Positions 1-8,716 of a stretch of 64,000 nt of DNA are shown here, one piece after another. The first letter of the stretch is position 1. Each line of letters starts with the position of its first letter. The translations under genes were made by a program, and so were the position numbers. The notes beneath the pieces are model-generated. The model searched no databases and had not been told where the DNA came from. It saw only the letters and a program-made list of their open reading frames with translations. This DNA comes from Leptobacterium_A meishanense. GTDB taxonomy: Bacteria > Bacteroidota > Bacteroidia > Flavobacteriales > Flavobacteriaceae. The DNA lies in the NCBI RefSeq assembly GCF_037645805.1, contig NZ_JBBEXE010000007.1, positions 61,066 through 125,065 on the forward strand, written 5' to 3'.

Positions 1-1
1 A

Positions 2-2611
2 AATGATCCTTCTGCAGCCACCATGTTGGTATTCTCTACAGATAAGCAAGCCTATAACGTAGGTGAAAAAGCAATTGTTACCTTCCCAAGCAGTGGAGAA
101 GGACGGGCATTGGTGACCGTAGAAAATGGCAGTGAAGTCTTAGAATCCATGTGGGTGACATCTCAGGAAGGAGAAACTAAGTTTGAACTTCCCATAAAAG
201 GGTTGTTCACTCCCAATGTATACATTCATATCACCTTGCTTCAGCCTCATGCGACTACAGCGAATGACCTCCCCATAAGGCTATATGGGGTAGTTCCTAT
301 TTTGGTAGAAGACCCTGCTACCAAATTGGAGCCGCAAATAGCTATGCCTGATGTGATTCGCCCTGAGGAAACCATTAAAGTAAAAGTAAGTGAAAAACAA
401 GGGAAAGCAATGACCTATTCCATTGCAGTAGTAGATGAAGGATTATTGGATTTAACCCGGTTTAAAACCCCGAATCCATGGGATGAGTTTTATGCAAGAG
501 AAGCCCTTGGTGTAAAAACATGGGACGTGTACGATGATGTAATTGGCGCATTTGGCGGGCGTATTGACCAAGTATTTGCTATAGGAGGAGACGAAGAAGT
601 AGCCGGAGCTAAAAACAAAAAAGCCAATCGTTTTAAACCCATGGTGGTGTATATGGGGCCTTATAGTTTAGAGAAAGGAAAATCTAAAACACATCAAATT
701 AAAATTCCAAAATACATCGGTTCCGTCCGGACAATGGTTGTTGCAGGAAACCCTGACAATGAAGCCTATGGAAATGTGGAAAAAACAACACCGGTACGAA
801 AACCGTTGATGGTTTTAGCATCATTACCGAGAAAAATTACGCCTGGAGAAAAAGTGACCCTTCCGGTAACGGTCTTCGCTATGGAAAACAACGTGAAAAA
901 TGTAACTGTTAAAGTAAAAGGAGACAAATCATTTACCATTGCAGGAAACTCTTCACAGCAAATTTCTTTCAATCAACCAGATGAAAAAATGGTCTATTTT
1001 GATTTGGATATTGCTGATTACAATGGTATAGGGAAAGTAGTAGTAGAAGCCTCAGGAAATGGTGAAAAAGCATCCTATGAAGTAGAAATAGATGTAGTGA
1101 ACCCCAATCCGGTGACCAACACCGCCCAAGAAGTTGTTTTAGATCCTAATGGCACGCAGGAAATCACGTTAGAAACCTTTGGAATGGCTGGAAGCAATTC
1201 GGCACAAATAGAATTGTCTACATTGCCCCCAATGGATTTCACAGGAAGGTTAAAGTACCTCATCCAATACCCACATGGATGTGTAGAGCAAGTTACCTCA
1301 GGAGCGTTTCCACAGTTGTATTTAGGAGACATATTTGATCTTACATTAGATAAGAAAAAGAAAGTACAAGCCCATGTAGAAAGTGCCATAAAACAATTAT
1401 CTAACTACCAATTGCCTAATGGAGGGTTCTCTTATTGGTCAGGACAAAACTACGCCAACGATTGGGGGAGTAGTTATGCAGGCCATTTCCTAATTGAGGC
1501 AGAAAGGAAGGGCTATGTAATGCCTATTGGATTTAAGAACAGTTGGATAAGTTATCAGCAACAGGCGGCCAAACAGTGGAGAAAAACACAAAACAGTTCC
1601 GACTTGGCACAAGCCTATCGGTTATACACGATGGCATTGGCAGGAAGCCCTGACGTAGCCTCCATGAACCGTTTGCGTGAATCGTCAGGTATTTCAAACG
1701 AAGCTAAGCACCGTTTGGCAGCTACCTATGCACTTATTGGACAAAAAGGTGCTGCTAAGGAGATATTTAGTAAGGCGAATATAAACTATCAGCCTGTAAA
1801 ATATGATTATTATACCTATGGCTCTACTGATAGGAACCGGGCAATGGCTTTAGAAACAGTAGTACTTTTAGAAGATAAAGTCCGCGCACAAGGATTGGCA
1901 AAAACCATTGCCAAAACCCTTTCAGAAAACCGTTGGATGAGCACGCAGAGTACTTCCTACAGCTTATTGGCAATGGCAAAATTTGCGGAATATATAGGAG
2001 GAAAAGGCATGAACACATCATTCACTATCAATGGAAAAACAACGGATGTAGATTCGCCGAAAGCATTAGCAGAAAGAACCTTGGAAATTAAGGATGGAGC
2101 TAATACGCTTACACTCAAAAACAATAAAGACAATAAGGTGTTTGTTCGTGTGATCTCATCGGGGATACTACCAGTAGGCCAAGAGCAGGTGCAACAACGC
2201 AATTTCACAGCTCAGGTTAGTTTTAAAGGGCGAAACGGCAGTACCTTGAATATTTCACAACTATCACAAGGGACTGATTTTGTTGCTGAGGTAACGATTA
2301 CTAACAAAAAAGGAGAGACAGTAAAGGATATTGCATTAACGGAAATATTCCCCAGCGGATGGGAAATCGTGAATACCCGATTTACTGATTTTGGCAATTT
2401 TGATCAAAACAGCGCAACTTATACCGATATCCGGGATGACCGTGTGAATTTCTATTTCGATTTAAAGAAGTACGAAAGCAAAACCTTCCGAATATTGCTC
2501 AACGCATCCTATTTAGGCAGGTATTACTTGCCAGGCATCCAATGCGAAGCTATGTACGACAATGATTTTATGGTGCGTACTAGGGGGCAGTGGGTAGAGG
2601 TTGTTCAGTAG
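2..2611 (+). CDS. Alpha-2-macroglobulin family protein, C-terminal part (5' end outside window)
   Basis: The reading frame is open to the left edge (codons N-D-P-S-A-A-T precede the first ATG at 23), so this is the C-terminal ~870 residues of a larger protein; bacterial members are usually 1,600-2,000 residues. The family consists of large envelope proteins thought to trap foreign proteases. The thioester motif GCVEQ is present, with its Cys codon at 1280-1282, followed by the helical thioester domain and a C-terminal region ending RGQWVEVVQ. An intact CxEQ suggests a trap-type, covalently reactive protein. No penicillin-binding protein 1C gene, the frequent partner in proteobacteria, lies downstream; what lies upstream cannot be seen. 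The family call is secure; the target is unknown. Confidence 0.88.
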   Translation, partial: NDPSAATMLVFSTDKQAYNVGEKAIVTFPSSGEGRALVTVENGSEVLESMWVTSQEGETKFELPIKGLFTPNVYIHITLLQPHATTANDLPIRLYGVVPILVEDPATKLEPQIAMPDVIRPEETIKVKVSEKQGKAMTYSIAVVDEGLLDLTRFKTPNPWDEFYAREALGVKTWDVYDDVIGAFGGRIDQVFAIGGDEEVAGAKNKKANRFKPMVVYMGPYSLEKGKSKTHQIKIPKYIGSVRTMVVAGNPDNEAYGNVEKTTPVRKPLMVLASLPRKITPGEKVTLPVTVFAMENNVKNVTVKVKGDKSFTIAGNSSQQISFNQPDEKMVYFDLDIADYNGIGKVVVEASGNGEKASYEVEIDVVNPNPVTNTAQEVVLDPNGTQEITLETFGMAGSNSAQIELSTLPPMDFTGRLKYLIQYPHGCVEQVTSGAFPQLYLGDIFDLTLDKKKKVQAHVESAIKQLSNYQLPNGGFSYWSGQNYANDWGSSYAGHFLIEAERKGYVMPIGFKNSWISYQQQAAKQWRKTQNSSDLAQAYRLYTMALAGSPDVASMNRLRESSGISNEAKHRLAATYALIGQKGAAKEIFSKANINYQPVKYDYYTYGSTDRNRAMALETVVLLEDKVRAQGLAKTIAKTLSENRWMSTQSTSYSLLAMAKFAEYIGGKGMNTSFTINGKTTDVDSPKALAERTLEIKDGANTLTLKNNKDNKVFVRVISSGILPVGQEQVQQRNFTAQVSFKGRNGSTLNISQLSQGTDFVAEVTITNKKGETVKDIALTEIFPSGWEIVNTRFTDFGNFDQNSATYTDIRDDRVNFYFDLKKYESKTFRILLNASYLGRYYLPGIQCEAMYDNDFMVRTRGQWVEVVQ

Positions 2612-2632
2612 TTGATATAAAAACATTTAAAC

Positions 2633-2670
2633 TTAAGGTCTCACAGGTTTCAAAACCTGTGAGACCTTAA
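2633..2670. repeat. Perfect 18-bp inverted repeat (REP-like palindrome)
   Basis: Bases 2633-2650 and 2653-2670 are exact reverse complements separated by two bases (CA). The arm contains GGTCTCACAGGTTT. No T-tract follows on either side, so it is not a standard intrinsic terminator, although it could block exonucleases or stop transcription from the macroglobulin gene. The shape and intergenic position resemble interspersed REP-like palindromes; only one copy was noticed in this window. Confidence 0.75.
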
Positions 2671-2683
2671 AAATAGTACACAA

Positions 2684-3010
2684 ATGAAACCTTCCAAACC
2701 CTATTATGCCGTTATTTTTACCTCTATTCGTACCCAAGGAGATAATAGCTATGCAACCATGGCACAGCAAATGGAAAAACTGGCAAGGCAACAGCCCGGT
2801 TTTTTAGGAGTCGAAAATGCCCGCGATGAGGTTGGCATTACCATAAGCTATTGGGAAAGCAAAGAAGCCATTACCAATTGGAAACAACATACGGATCACC
2901 TTTTTGCACAGCAAAAAGGGAAAACAGCTTGGTATAGTTGGTACAAAGTAAGAATCTGTTTAGTGGAGAGGGAATACGAATTTACCAAACCATCGCTCGA
3001 AAAAAGTTAA
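2684..3010 (+). CDS. Antibiotic biosynthesis monooxygenase (ABM) domain protein
   Basis: This 108-residue protein is a single ABM ferredoxin-like domain. It opens with a YYAVIFTSIR strand, has the signature GFLGVENARDEVG in the middle, then ISYWESKEAITNWKQH, and ends with the WYKVRICLVER strand. Small cytosolic members act as quinol or polyketide monooxygenases or as haem-degrading enzymes; the sequence does not say which. The length is normal for the family. It stands alone between the REP-like palindrome and glpK. Family assignment is strong; substrate is unknown. Confidence 0.82.
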   Translation: MKPSKPYYAVIFTSIRTQGDNSYATMAQQMEKLARQQPGFLGVENARDEVGITISYWESKEAITNWKQHTDHLFAQQKGKTAWYSWYKVRICLVEREYEFTKPSLEKS

Positions 3011-3049
3011 CCATTTCATCATTTTTATAATTTGCCAGACTCCCTTTAA

Positions 3050-3067
3050 AACTCTAATTTTAGAGTT
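3050..3067. promoter_or_regulatory. Short inverted repeat upstream of glpK
   Basis: AACTCTA (3050-3056) and TAGAGTT (3061-3067) are exact inverted repeats around a 4-base loop, ending 18 bases before the glpK ATG. It could be an operator or a leader hairpin controlling the glycerol operon; no function is demonstrable from sequence. Confidence 0.3.
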
Positions 3068-3085
3068 CATTGCTATGTTATTACT

Positions 3086-4575
3086 ATGCCTGGACACTAC
3101 ATCATTTCCCTAGACCAAGGAACCACTAGCTCAAGAGCACTTCTCATCAATAAAAAGGGAAAAATTGTGGATATGGCCCAGGAAGAATTTCAACAGATCT
3201 TTCCCCAACCAGGATGGGTAGAGCATGACCCTAAAACAATTCTGGAAACACAGTTAAGCGTATTTCATAAATTAGTAAAGAGAAACCAGGTCCAAGCCTC
3301 CCAAATAAAGGGGATTGGCATTACAAATCAACGAGAAACTACCGTAGTTTGGAATAAAAATACCGGAGAACCCGTTTACAATGCTATTGTTTGGCAAGAC
3401 AAACGTACCGCCGGAATTTGTGAAACCCTTAAACAAAAAGGACTGGAAAAATATGTAAAAGAAACTACCGGCTTAGTCATCGACTCTTATTTTTCTGGCA
3501 CAAAGATAAGCTGGATATTAGAACATGTAGAAGGAACAAAAGAACAAGCAGCAAAAGGAGATTTGTTGTTTGGGACGATTGACAGTTGGCTGTTGTGGAA
3601 CTTAACCAACGGGAGAGTTCATGCAACCGATTATTCCAATGCTTCCCGAACAATGCTGTACGATATTGTAAAACTGCAATGGGATGAAACCCTTTTAAAA
3701 GAATTGAACATTCCCAAAAGTATGTTGCCGGAAGTAAAACCATCAGCACATCATTTTGGAAAGTATATATTGGAAGGGACAAAAATCCCGATAGCCGGAA
3801 TCGCAGGCGACCAACAAGCGGCGTTATTTGGACAAGCCTGTTTCCAAAAAGGGAAAGCCAAGAACACCTACGGTACCGGGTGCTTTATGTTAATGAATAC
3901 AGGAGAAACCCTTCAAATATCCAAAAAAGGGTTACTTACCACCATTGCATGGGGTTGGATAACAAAGTCTATTATGCCTTAGAAGGAAGTATCTTTATTG
4001 CCGGAGCCGCCATTCAATGGTTACGCGATGGCTTACAACTCATCGAAATGGCTTCCGATTCCGAAAAGCTTGCAAAAGAAGTTGAGGGTGATAACCCGGT
4101 ATATGTAGTCCCTGCCTTTGCAGGGTTGGGAGCTCCTTACTGGGACATGTATGCCCGTGGAGCTATTTTTGGATTAACACGCGATACGGGAAAAGCACAT
4201 ATTACAAGAGCAACACTAGAGGCATTGGCCTACCAAACAAAAGACATTTTAGATGCCATGCAGGAAGATTCAGGAATTGAACTAAAAAGTTTGAATGTAG
4301 ACGGCGGTGCGTGCACCAATAATTTTCTAATGCAGTTTCAGGCAGATATATTGAACACAGAGGTACACCGACCTGAAGTAATTGAATCAACAGCTATAGG
4401 AGCAGCTTATTTGGCAGGGATTACCGTTGGGTTATGGAGCAAAGAATCCATTACAAAAAATAGAGCAGCAGATAAAATATTCATTCCAACCTTTACAGAA
4501 GAAAAAAGAAAAAAATTATATAAAGGATGGCAAAAAGCCATAACACGAACAAAAAATTGGCATGACGAAGATTAA
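3086..4575 (+). pseudogene. glpK: Glycerol kinase, interrupted by a one-base frameshift
   Basis: Glycerol kinase phosphorylates glycerol to sn-glycerol-3-phosphate. The N-terminal half (3086 onward) begins with the FGGY-kinase phosphate loop DQGTTSSRA and runs correctly to TIAWG at 3941-3955. It then shifts into WITKSIMP and a stop at 3982. The missing continuation, GLDNKVYYALEGS, is in the +1 frame from 3952 and runs to a stop at 4575. One base is missing within tggGGttg (3950-3957), probably a G or T from a short homopolymer. Repaired, the protein would be about 496 residues, the normal length. Both halves are otherwise well conserved, so this is either a very recent mutation or a sequencing error. 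It overlaps glpD by 14 bases. Confidence 0.85.
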
Positions 4576-6229
4576 ATTTTCAAACTTAGAAAGAGAAAAA
4601 ACGGTTAAAAAACTTAACGAAACCGAATTTGACCTAGTGGTTATCGGAGGAGGGATTACCGGAGCCGGGATTCTGCTCGATGCAGCCTCCCGAGGGATGA
4701 AAGTAGCACTTATTGAAAAAAATGATTTTGCCTCGGGAACCAGTAGTAAATCAACCAAGCTCATTCATGGAGGATTGCGGTATTTAAAACAGTTCGATTT
4801 TTGGTTAGTGAAAGAAGTAGGCTCCGAACGGGCTATTGTGCACAAATTAGCACCTCATTTGGTAATTCCGGAGAAGATGCTCTTACCTTTGATTGAACAT
4901 GGTTCCTATGGTAAATGGCTCACATCTATAGGGCTTAAAGTGTACGATATCTTAGCACAGGTAGAAGGAGATGATCAGAGGAGAATGCTGGACAAAAAAG
5001 AAGCCTTGCAATTAGAACCATTGCTACCCAAAAAGATTTTAAAAGGCGCAGGATATTACGCAGAATACCGCACAGATGATGCACGCCTTACCATAGAAAA
5101 CATTAAAACAGCTCTTCAGTATGAAGGCGTTCCAATCAATTATACCAAAGTAGTTGATTTTTTATATCAAGATGAACAGGTAAAAGGAGTAAAAGTAGAG
5201 GACATAATTACAGGAAAGGTTTATGAGATAAAGAGCAAATATGTAGTCAATGCAGCTGGCCCATGGGTGGATGAGCTGCGAGAGATCAACCATTCAAAAA
5301 AAGGAAAAAAATTGCACCTTACAAAAGGGGTTCATTTAGTATTTCCGCATGAAAAACTTCCCGTTAAGCAATCGGTTTATTTTGATGTGCCCGATGGCCG
5401 GATGATATTTGCCATTCCCCGTGGGAAAGTTACTTATGTAGGGACTACAGACACTAATTACTATGACAATAAAGACCAAATACAAGTAGACCTTGCCGAT
5501 GCTATTTACCTTATTTCGGCAGTCAACAATATGTTTCCTAGCATCAATTTAGAGATGGAAGACATTGTATCTACATGGGCGGGACTTCGTCCCCTTATCC
5601 ATGAAGAAGGGAAATCAGCTTCTGAACTTTCCAGAAAAGATGAGATGTTTAAATCAGAGACGGGCTTGATAAGCATAGCAGGGGGGAAGCTTACCGGATA
5701 TCGTAAAATGGCAGAAAGAGTAGTGAACCGTGTAGCGAAAAAGTTAGAAAAATACTATGGGATAGAGACAAAAAAAAATTATACAGATGAGACACCACTA
5801 TGTGGCAATGAAGGATTTAAAAAGTATAAAGATGTAGAAGATTATATAGAAGAGGTGTTTTTACGTATAAAAAGGGAAGGGTTTAAAGAATACGACGCAT
5901 GGTTTTTAGTATCTGCTTATGGTCACCAAACCACTACTATTTTAGAAATATACGAAATATTGAAAGATGAAGATATTTATATTCGGATGGCAAAAGCAGA
6001 ATTTCTTTTTGGTGTAGATTATGAAATGGTACAAACACCTATGGATTTCTTTATAAGAAGGACCGGGCGCATGTATTTTGACATCAACAGTATCAGGGAT
6101 TTACTGGAGCCCATTTTGAAAGAATATCAATCAGTATTTAAGGTAGATGATGCCACCATCCAAAGGTATCGAGATGTTATGCATAATGAAATAGAAAAAC
6201 ATTCGGATTTCAGCTTTGATAGAATGTAG
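4562..6229 (+). CDS. glpD: FAD-dependent glycerol-3-phosphate dehydrogenase
   Basis: This 555-residue enzyme oxidises glycerol-3-phosphate to dihydroxyacetone phosphate and passes electrons to the quinone pool at the cytoplasmic membrane. The N-terminal dinucleotide fold VVIGGGITGAG (residues ~26-36) is followed by the family signature GTSSKSTKLIHGGLRYL. A middle stretch VVNAAGPWVD and a late ISIAGGKLTGYRKMA complete the DAO fold, and a C-terminal alpha-helical domain accounts for the rest. The start codon lies inside the end of glpK, so the two are translationally close and form a glycerol-utilisation pair. The gene is intact even though glpK carries a frameshift. Confidence 0.95.
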   Translation: MTKIKFSNLEREKTVKKLNETEFDLVVIGGGITGAGILLDAASRGMKVALIEKNDFASGTSSKSTKLIHGGLRYLKQFDFWLVKEVGSERAIVHKLAPHLVIPEKMLLPLIEHGSYGKWLTSIGLKVYDILAQVEGDDQRRMLDKKEALQLEPLLPKKILKGAGYYAEYRTDDARLTIENIKTALQYEGVPINYTKVVDFLYQDEQVKGVKVEDIITGKVYEIKSKYVVNAAGPWVDELREINHSKKGKKLHLTKGVHLVFPHEKLPVKQSVYFDVPDGRMIFAIPRGKVTYVGTTDTNYYDNKDQIQVDLADAIYLISAVNNMFPSINLEMEDIVSTWAGLRPLIHEEGKSASELSRKDEMFKSETGLISIAGGKLTGYRKMAERVVNRVAKKLEKYYGIETKKNYTDETPLCGNEGFKKYKDVEDYIEEVFLRIKREGFKEYDAWFLVSAYGHQTTTILEIYEILKDEDIYIRMAKAEFLFGVDYEMVQTPMDFFIRRTGRMYFDINSIRDLLEPILKEYQSVFKVDDATIQRYRDVMHNEIEKHSDFSFDRM

Positions 6230-6278
6230 TAAAATGAATAAACCTTGTAGATTTCCACAACGTGTAACTTCTAACAAA

Positions 6279-7280
6279 TTAGTCGAGCTTATCAGCTAGC
6301 TTTTTAAAAACTTTTTTAGGGTCTTTCCCTTCATATAATACATCATAAACAGCATTAATGATAGGGGTCTTTGTTCTTCTTTTTTGAGAGGACGTAATAA
6401 GATGTGCGCTTTTGGCAGCATAGTACCCCTCGGCAACCATATTCATTTCCATCATGGCACTTTTCACCGTGTAGCCCTTACCGATCATATTGCCAAACAT
6501 ACGGTTACGGCTAAAAACAGAATATCCGGTAACTAATAAATCTCCCAGATAAGCAGAATTATTAATATTTCGTTTCATCTTATGAAGCCGTTTTATAAAG
6601 CGCCGCATTTCACGGATAGCATTGCTCATCAATACACTTTGAAAATTATCACCATACCCTAACCCATGCGCAATACCGGCAGCAATGGCATAAATATTTT
6701 TTAAGACAGCAGCATATTCTGTACCAACGATGTCATCAGATATTTTCGTTTTGATATAATCATTGTTTAGGCTTTTTGCCATGATTTCTGCTTTTTCCTT
6801 ATCTGAACACGCAACGGTAAGGTATGATAACCGTTCTAAGGCAACTTCCTCCGCATGACAAGGGCCAGTAATAACACCAATATTCTCATATGGGATATGG
6901 TAAGTAGTATGAAAATGTTCTCCTACAATAAGTCCGGTTTCCGGAACAATGCCTTTTATGGCAGAAAAGATGACTTTATCATCTAAAGAGGACTTTAATT
7001 TTTGTAATTCTTCGTTTAGAAACGCTGAAGGAATTGCAAAAATCAGATAATCAGCGTATGAAGCAGTTTCATTTATATCATTGCTCAACTTCAATTTATC
7101 TGTGTGAAATTCAACTGCACTCAAATAGTTTGGGTTATGCTTGGCATTCAAGATATGTTCTTTTGCATATACGCTCCGCATATACCACCCAACTTCAGGC
7201 AGATTATCTGACAGTATTTTTACAAGGGCAGTAGCCCAACTTCCCCCTCCAAAAACAGCAAACTTTATTGAACTATCCAT
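6279..7280 (-). CDS. gpsA: NAD(P)H-dependent glycerol-3-phosphate dehydrogenase
   Basis: This 333-residue cytosolic enzyme reduces dihydroxyacetone phosphate to sn-glycerol-3-phosphate for phospholipid synthesis, the reverse direction to glpD. The Rossmann motif FGGGSWATAL is at residues 10-19, and the catalytic-lysine region TEYAAVLKNIYAIAAG and GLGYGDN follow in the usual order. The length is normal. It converges on glpD with a 49-base gap, so catabolic and biosynthetic glycerol-3-phosphate enzymes lie tail to tail. A -7 element on the minus strand at 7301-7308 precedes the start. Confidence 0.95.
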   Translation of the reverse strand: MDSSIKFAVFGGGSWATALVKILSDNLPEVGWYMRSVYAKEHILNAKHNPNYLSAVEFHTDKLKLSNDINETASYADYLIFAIPSAFLNEELQKLKSSLDDKVIFSAIKGIVPETGLIVGEHFHTTYHIPYENIGVITGPCHAEEVALERLSYLTVACSDKEKAEIMAKSLNNDYIKTKISDDIVGTEYAAVLKNIYAIAAGIAHGLGYGDNFQSVLMSNAIREMRRFIKRLHKMKRNINNSAYLGDLLVTGYSVFSRNRMFGNMIGKGYTVKSAMMEMNMVAEGYYAAKSAHLITSSQKRRTKTPIINAVYDVLYEGKDPKKVFKKLADKLD

Positions 7281-7300
7281 AAAAGAAGTGTTCTTTTTGC

Positions 7301-7308
7301 CAAAAGTA
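7301..7308 (-). promoter_or_regulatory. -7 promoter element for gpsA
   Basis: The minus strand reads TACTTTTG, an exact match to the Bacteroidota -7 consensus TANNTTTG, 20 bases before the gpsA ATG. No TTG is found at the expected -33 spacing. Confidence 0.45.
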
Positions 7309-7514
7309 ATTAAAATAGATTAGAGAGGAAGAAATAGAGGAAGTGAATAAAAAAATGGCATGGTAATTGAATCATTTTTAACAAATGATAGCTTGTAAAT
7401 TTTAACATTCAATTATAATTATTTGAATACGGATTAAGAACGAAAATCGTTATAATAGAAATGATAGAACTTTTAGGAATAAAAGTTAGTTGATTTTTTT
7501 GGTTGGTTAGTTTG

Positions 7515-7556
7515 GGAATCGCCCTTAAGCACACTGCAAGAGGGCGGTTCCTTTTT
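7515..7556 (+). terminator. Intrinsic terminator with plus-strand U-tract
   Basis: GGAATCGCCCT (7515-7525) pairs with AGGGCGGTTCC (7541-7551), an 11-bp stem with one G-U pair, directly followed by TTTTTATTT. The U-tract follows the stem only on the plus strand, while both flanking genes (gpsA, nadD) are on the minus strand. On the minus strand the stem follows the nadD stop codon without a U-tract. The element may shield nadD from antisense transcription or end a small transcript from 7281-7514. Confidence 0.65.
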
Positions 7557-8139
7557 ATTTGTAGAAATTCATTTCATCAATATATTTCCAAACAGGCTCC
7601 GGAAGCATAGGTTGTACATTTTTGCCCTCACCGATACTTTTTCGGATAAATGTAGACGCAATTTCCATAATAGGCGCATCAACATAATGAATTCTTGATT
7701 GGTTTTTAAAAAGAACGTTTGCAGTAGTTTCAGAAATTCTTGGATATATATATATATCGTAGTTTTTAAGAATAACCTCGTAATTTTTCCACTTATGGAA
7801 ATTGTGAAGGTTGTCTTCTCCCATAATCAATGAAAACTCAAAACCGGGATATTTTTCTTGCAAATGGGCTAATGTATGTACTGTATAATTAGGTTGTGGC
7901 AAATGAAATTCAACATTACTGGGTTTTAATTTAGCATAGTCCTTTGTAGCTTCATATACCATTTGATAACGGTGGTGGCCATCTAATAATGAGCTCTTTT
8001 TTTTAAAGGGGTTATGGGGCGTTACTACAAACCACACTTCATCTAAATCACTATATTCTGCCATGTGATTAGCGATTACCATATGACCAATATGAATAGG
8101 GTTAAAAGTCCCAAAATAAAGCCCTATTTTCTTTTGCAT
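7555..8139 (-). CDS. nadD: Nicotinate-nucleotide adenylyltransferase
   Basis: NadD transfers AMP from ATP to nicotinate mononucleotide in NAD synthesis. The nucleotidyltransferase signature GTFNPIHIGH is at residues 10-19, and a second nucleotide-binding motif, ASTFIRKSI, lies near the C-terminus. The 194-residue length is typical. It is the last gene of a tight minus-strand operon yicC-gmk-nadD; only one base separates it from the gmk stop. Confidence 0.94.
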   Translation of the reverse strand: MQKKIGLYFGTFNPIHIGHMVIANHMAEYSDLDEVWFVVTPHNPFKKKSSLLDGHHRYQMVYEATKDYAKLKPSNVEFHLPQPNYTVHTLAHLQEKYPGFEFSLIMGEDNLHNFHKWKNYEVILKNYDIYIYPRISETTANVLFKNQSRIHYVDAPIMEIASTFIRKSIGEGKNVQPMLPEPVWKYIDEMNFYK

Positions 8140-8140
8140 G

Positions 8141-8716
8141 TCAATCTTTTTTCAAGAAATTCACAACCAATTGGTAAGCCTCCTTTTTTGCGGTTTCTAG
8201 ATCATTATTTTCGATGATAAAATCAAACTGAGGGGCGGTAGCCAATTCTATAGAAGCTTTAGCGACTCGCATGTTTATTTTATCTTCTGATTCTGTTTTT
8301 CGCTTTTTGAGCCGTATTTTAAGCTCTTCAATACTTGGGGGTTTTATAAAAACAGCTAAAGTTTGTTCAGGGTATGCATTTTTAATGTCCAGTCCACCCA
8401 CTACATCAATATCAAAAATAGCATGTTTGCCTTTGTTCCATATACGTTGTACTTCGCTTTTTAATGTACCATAAAAATTATCTCTGTAAACCTCTTCCCA
8501 TTCCAAGAATTCATCGTTTTTTATTTTTTGTTTGAAATCTTTTAAAGAAAGAAAATAATAATCAATACCGTCTTTTTCATTTCCTCTTTTTTCTCTGGAA
8601 GTTGCAGAAATGGAAAACTCAAGATTTAATTCTTTAAACCCTAACAAATGTCTTACAATAGTTGTTTTTCCACTTCCTGAAGGTGCTGAAAAAACGATAA
8701 GCTTTCCTTGTTTCAT
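8141..8716 (-). CDS. gmk: Guanylate kinase
   Basis: Gmk phosphorylates GMP to GDP with ATP. The P-loop APSGSGKT is at residues 11-18. The GMP-binding region follows, with SATSREKRGNEKDGIDYYF, and IDVVGGLDIK lies further on. The 191-residue length is standard. It abuts yicC with no intergenic base, and the yicC-gmk pairing is widely conserved in bacteria. Confidence 0.96.
   Translation of the reverse strand: MKQGKLIVFSAPSGSGKTTIVRHLLGFKELNLEFSISATSREKRGNEKDGIDYYFLSLKDFKQKIKNDEFLEWEEVYRDNFYGTLKSEVQRIWNKGKHAIFDIDVVGGLDIKNAYPEQTLAVFIKPPSIEELKIRLKKRKTESEDKINMRVAKASIELATAPQFDFIIENNDLETAKKEAYQLVVNFLKKD

Noticed and set aside
3880..4575. A separate 231-residue kinase-like protein starting inside glpK
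   Set aside because: It begins in the wrong frame of an intact glpK segment, and its useful part continues the interrupted glycerol kinase exactly, so it is the second half of a frameshifted gene.
7034..7323. Plus-strand reading frames across the start of gpsA
   Set aside because: They are frames opposite the coding strand of a strongly conserved gene and lack family motifs.
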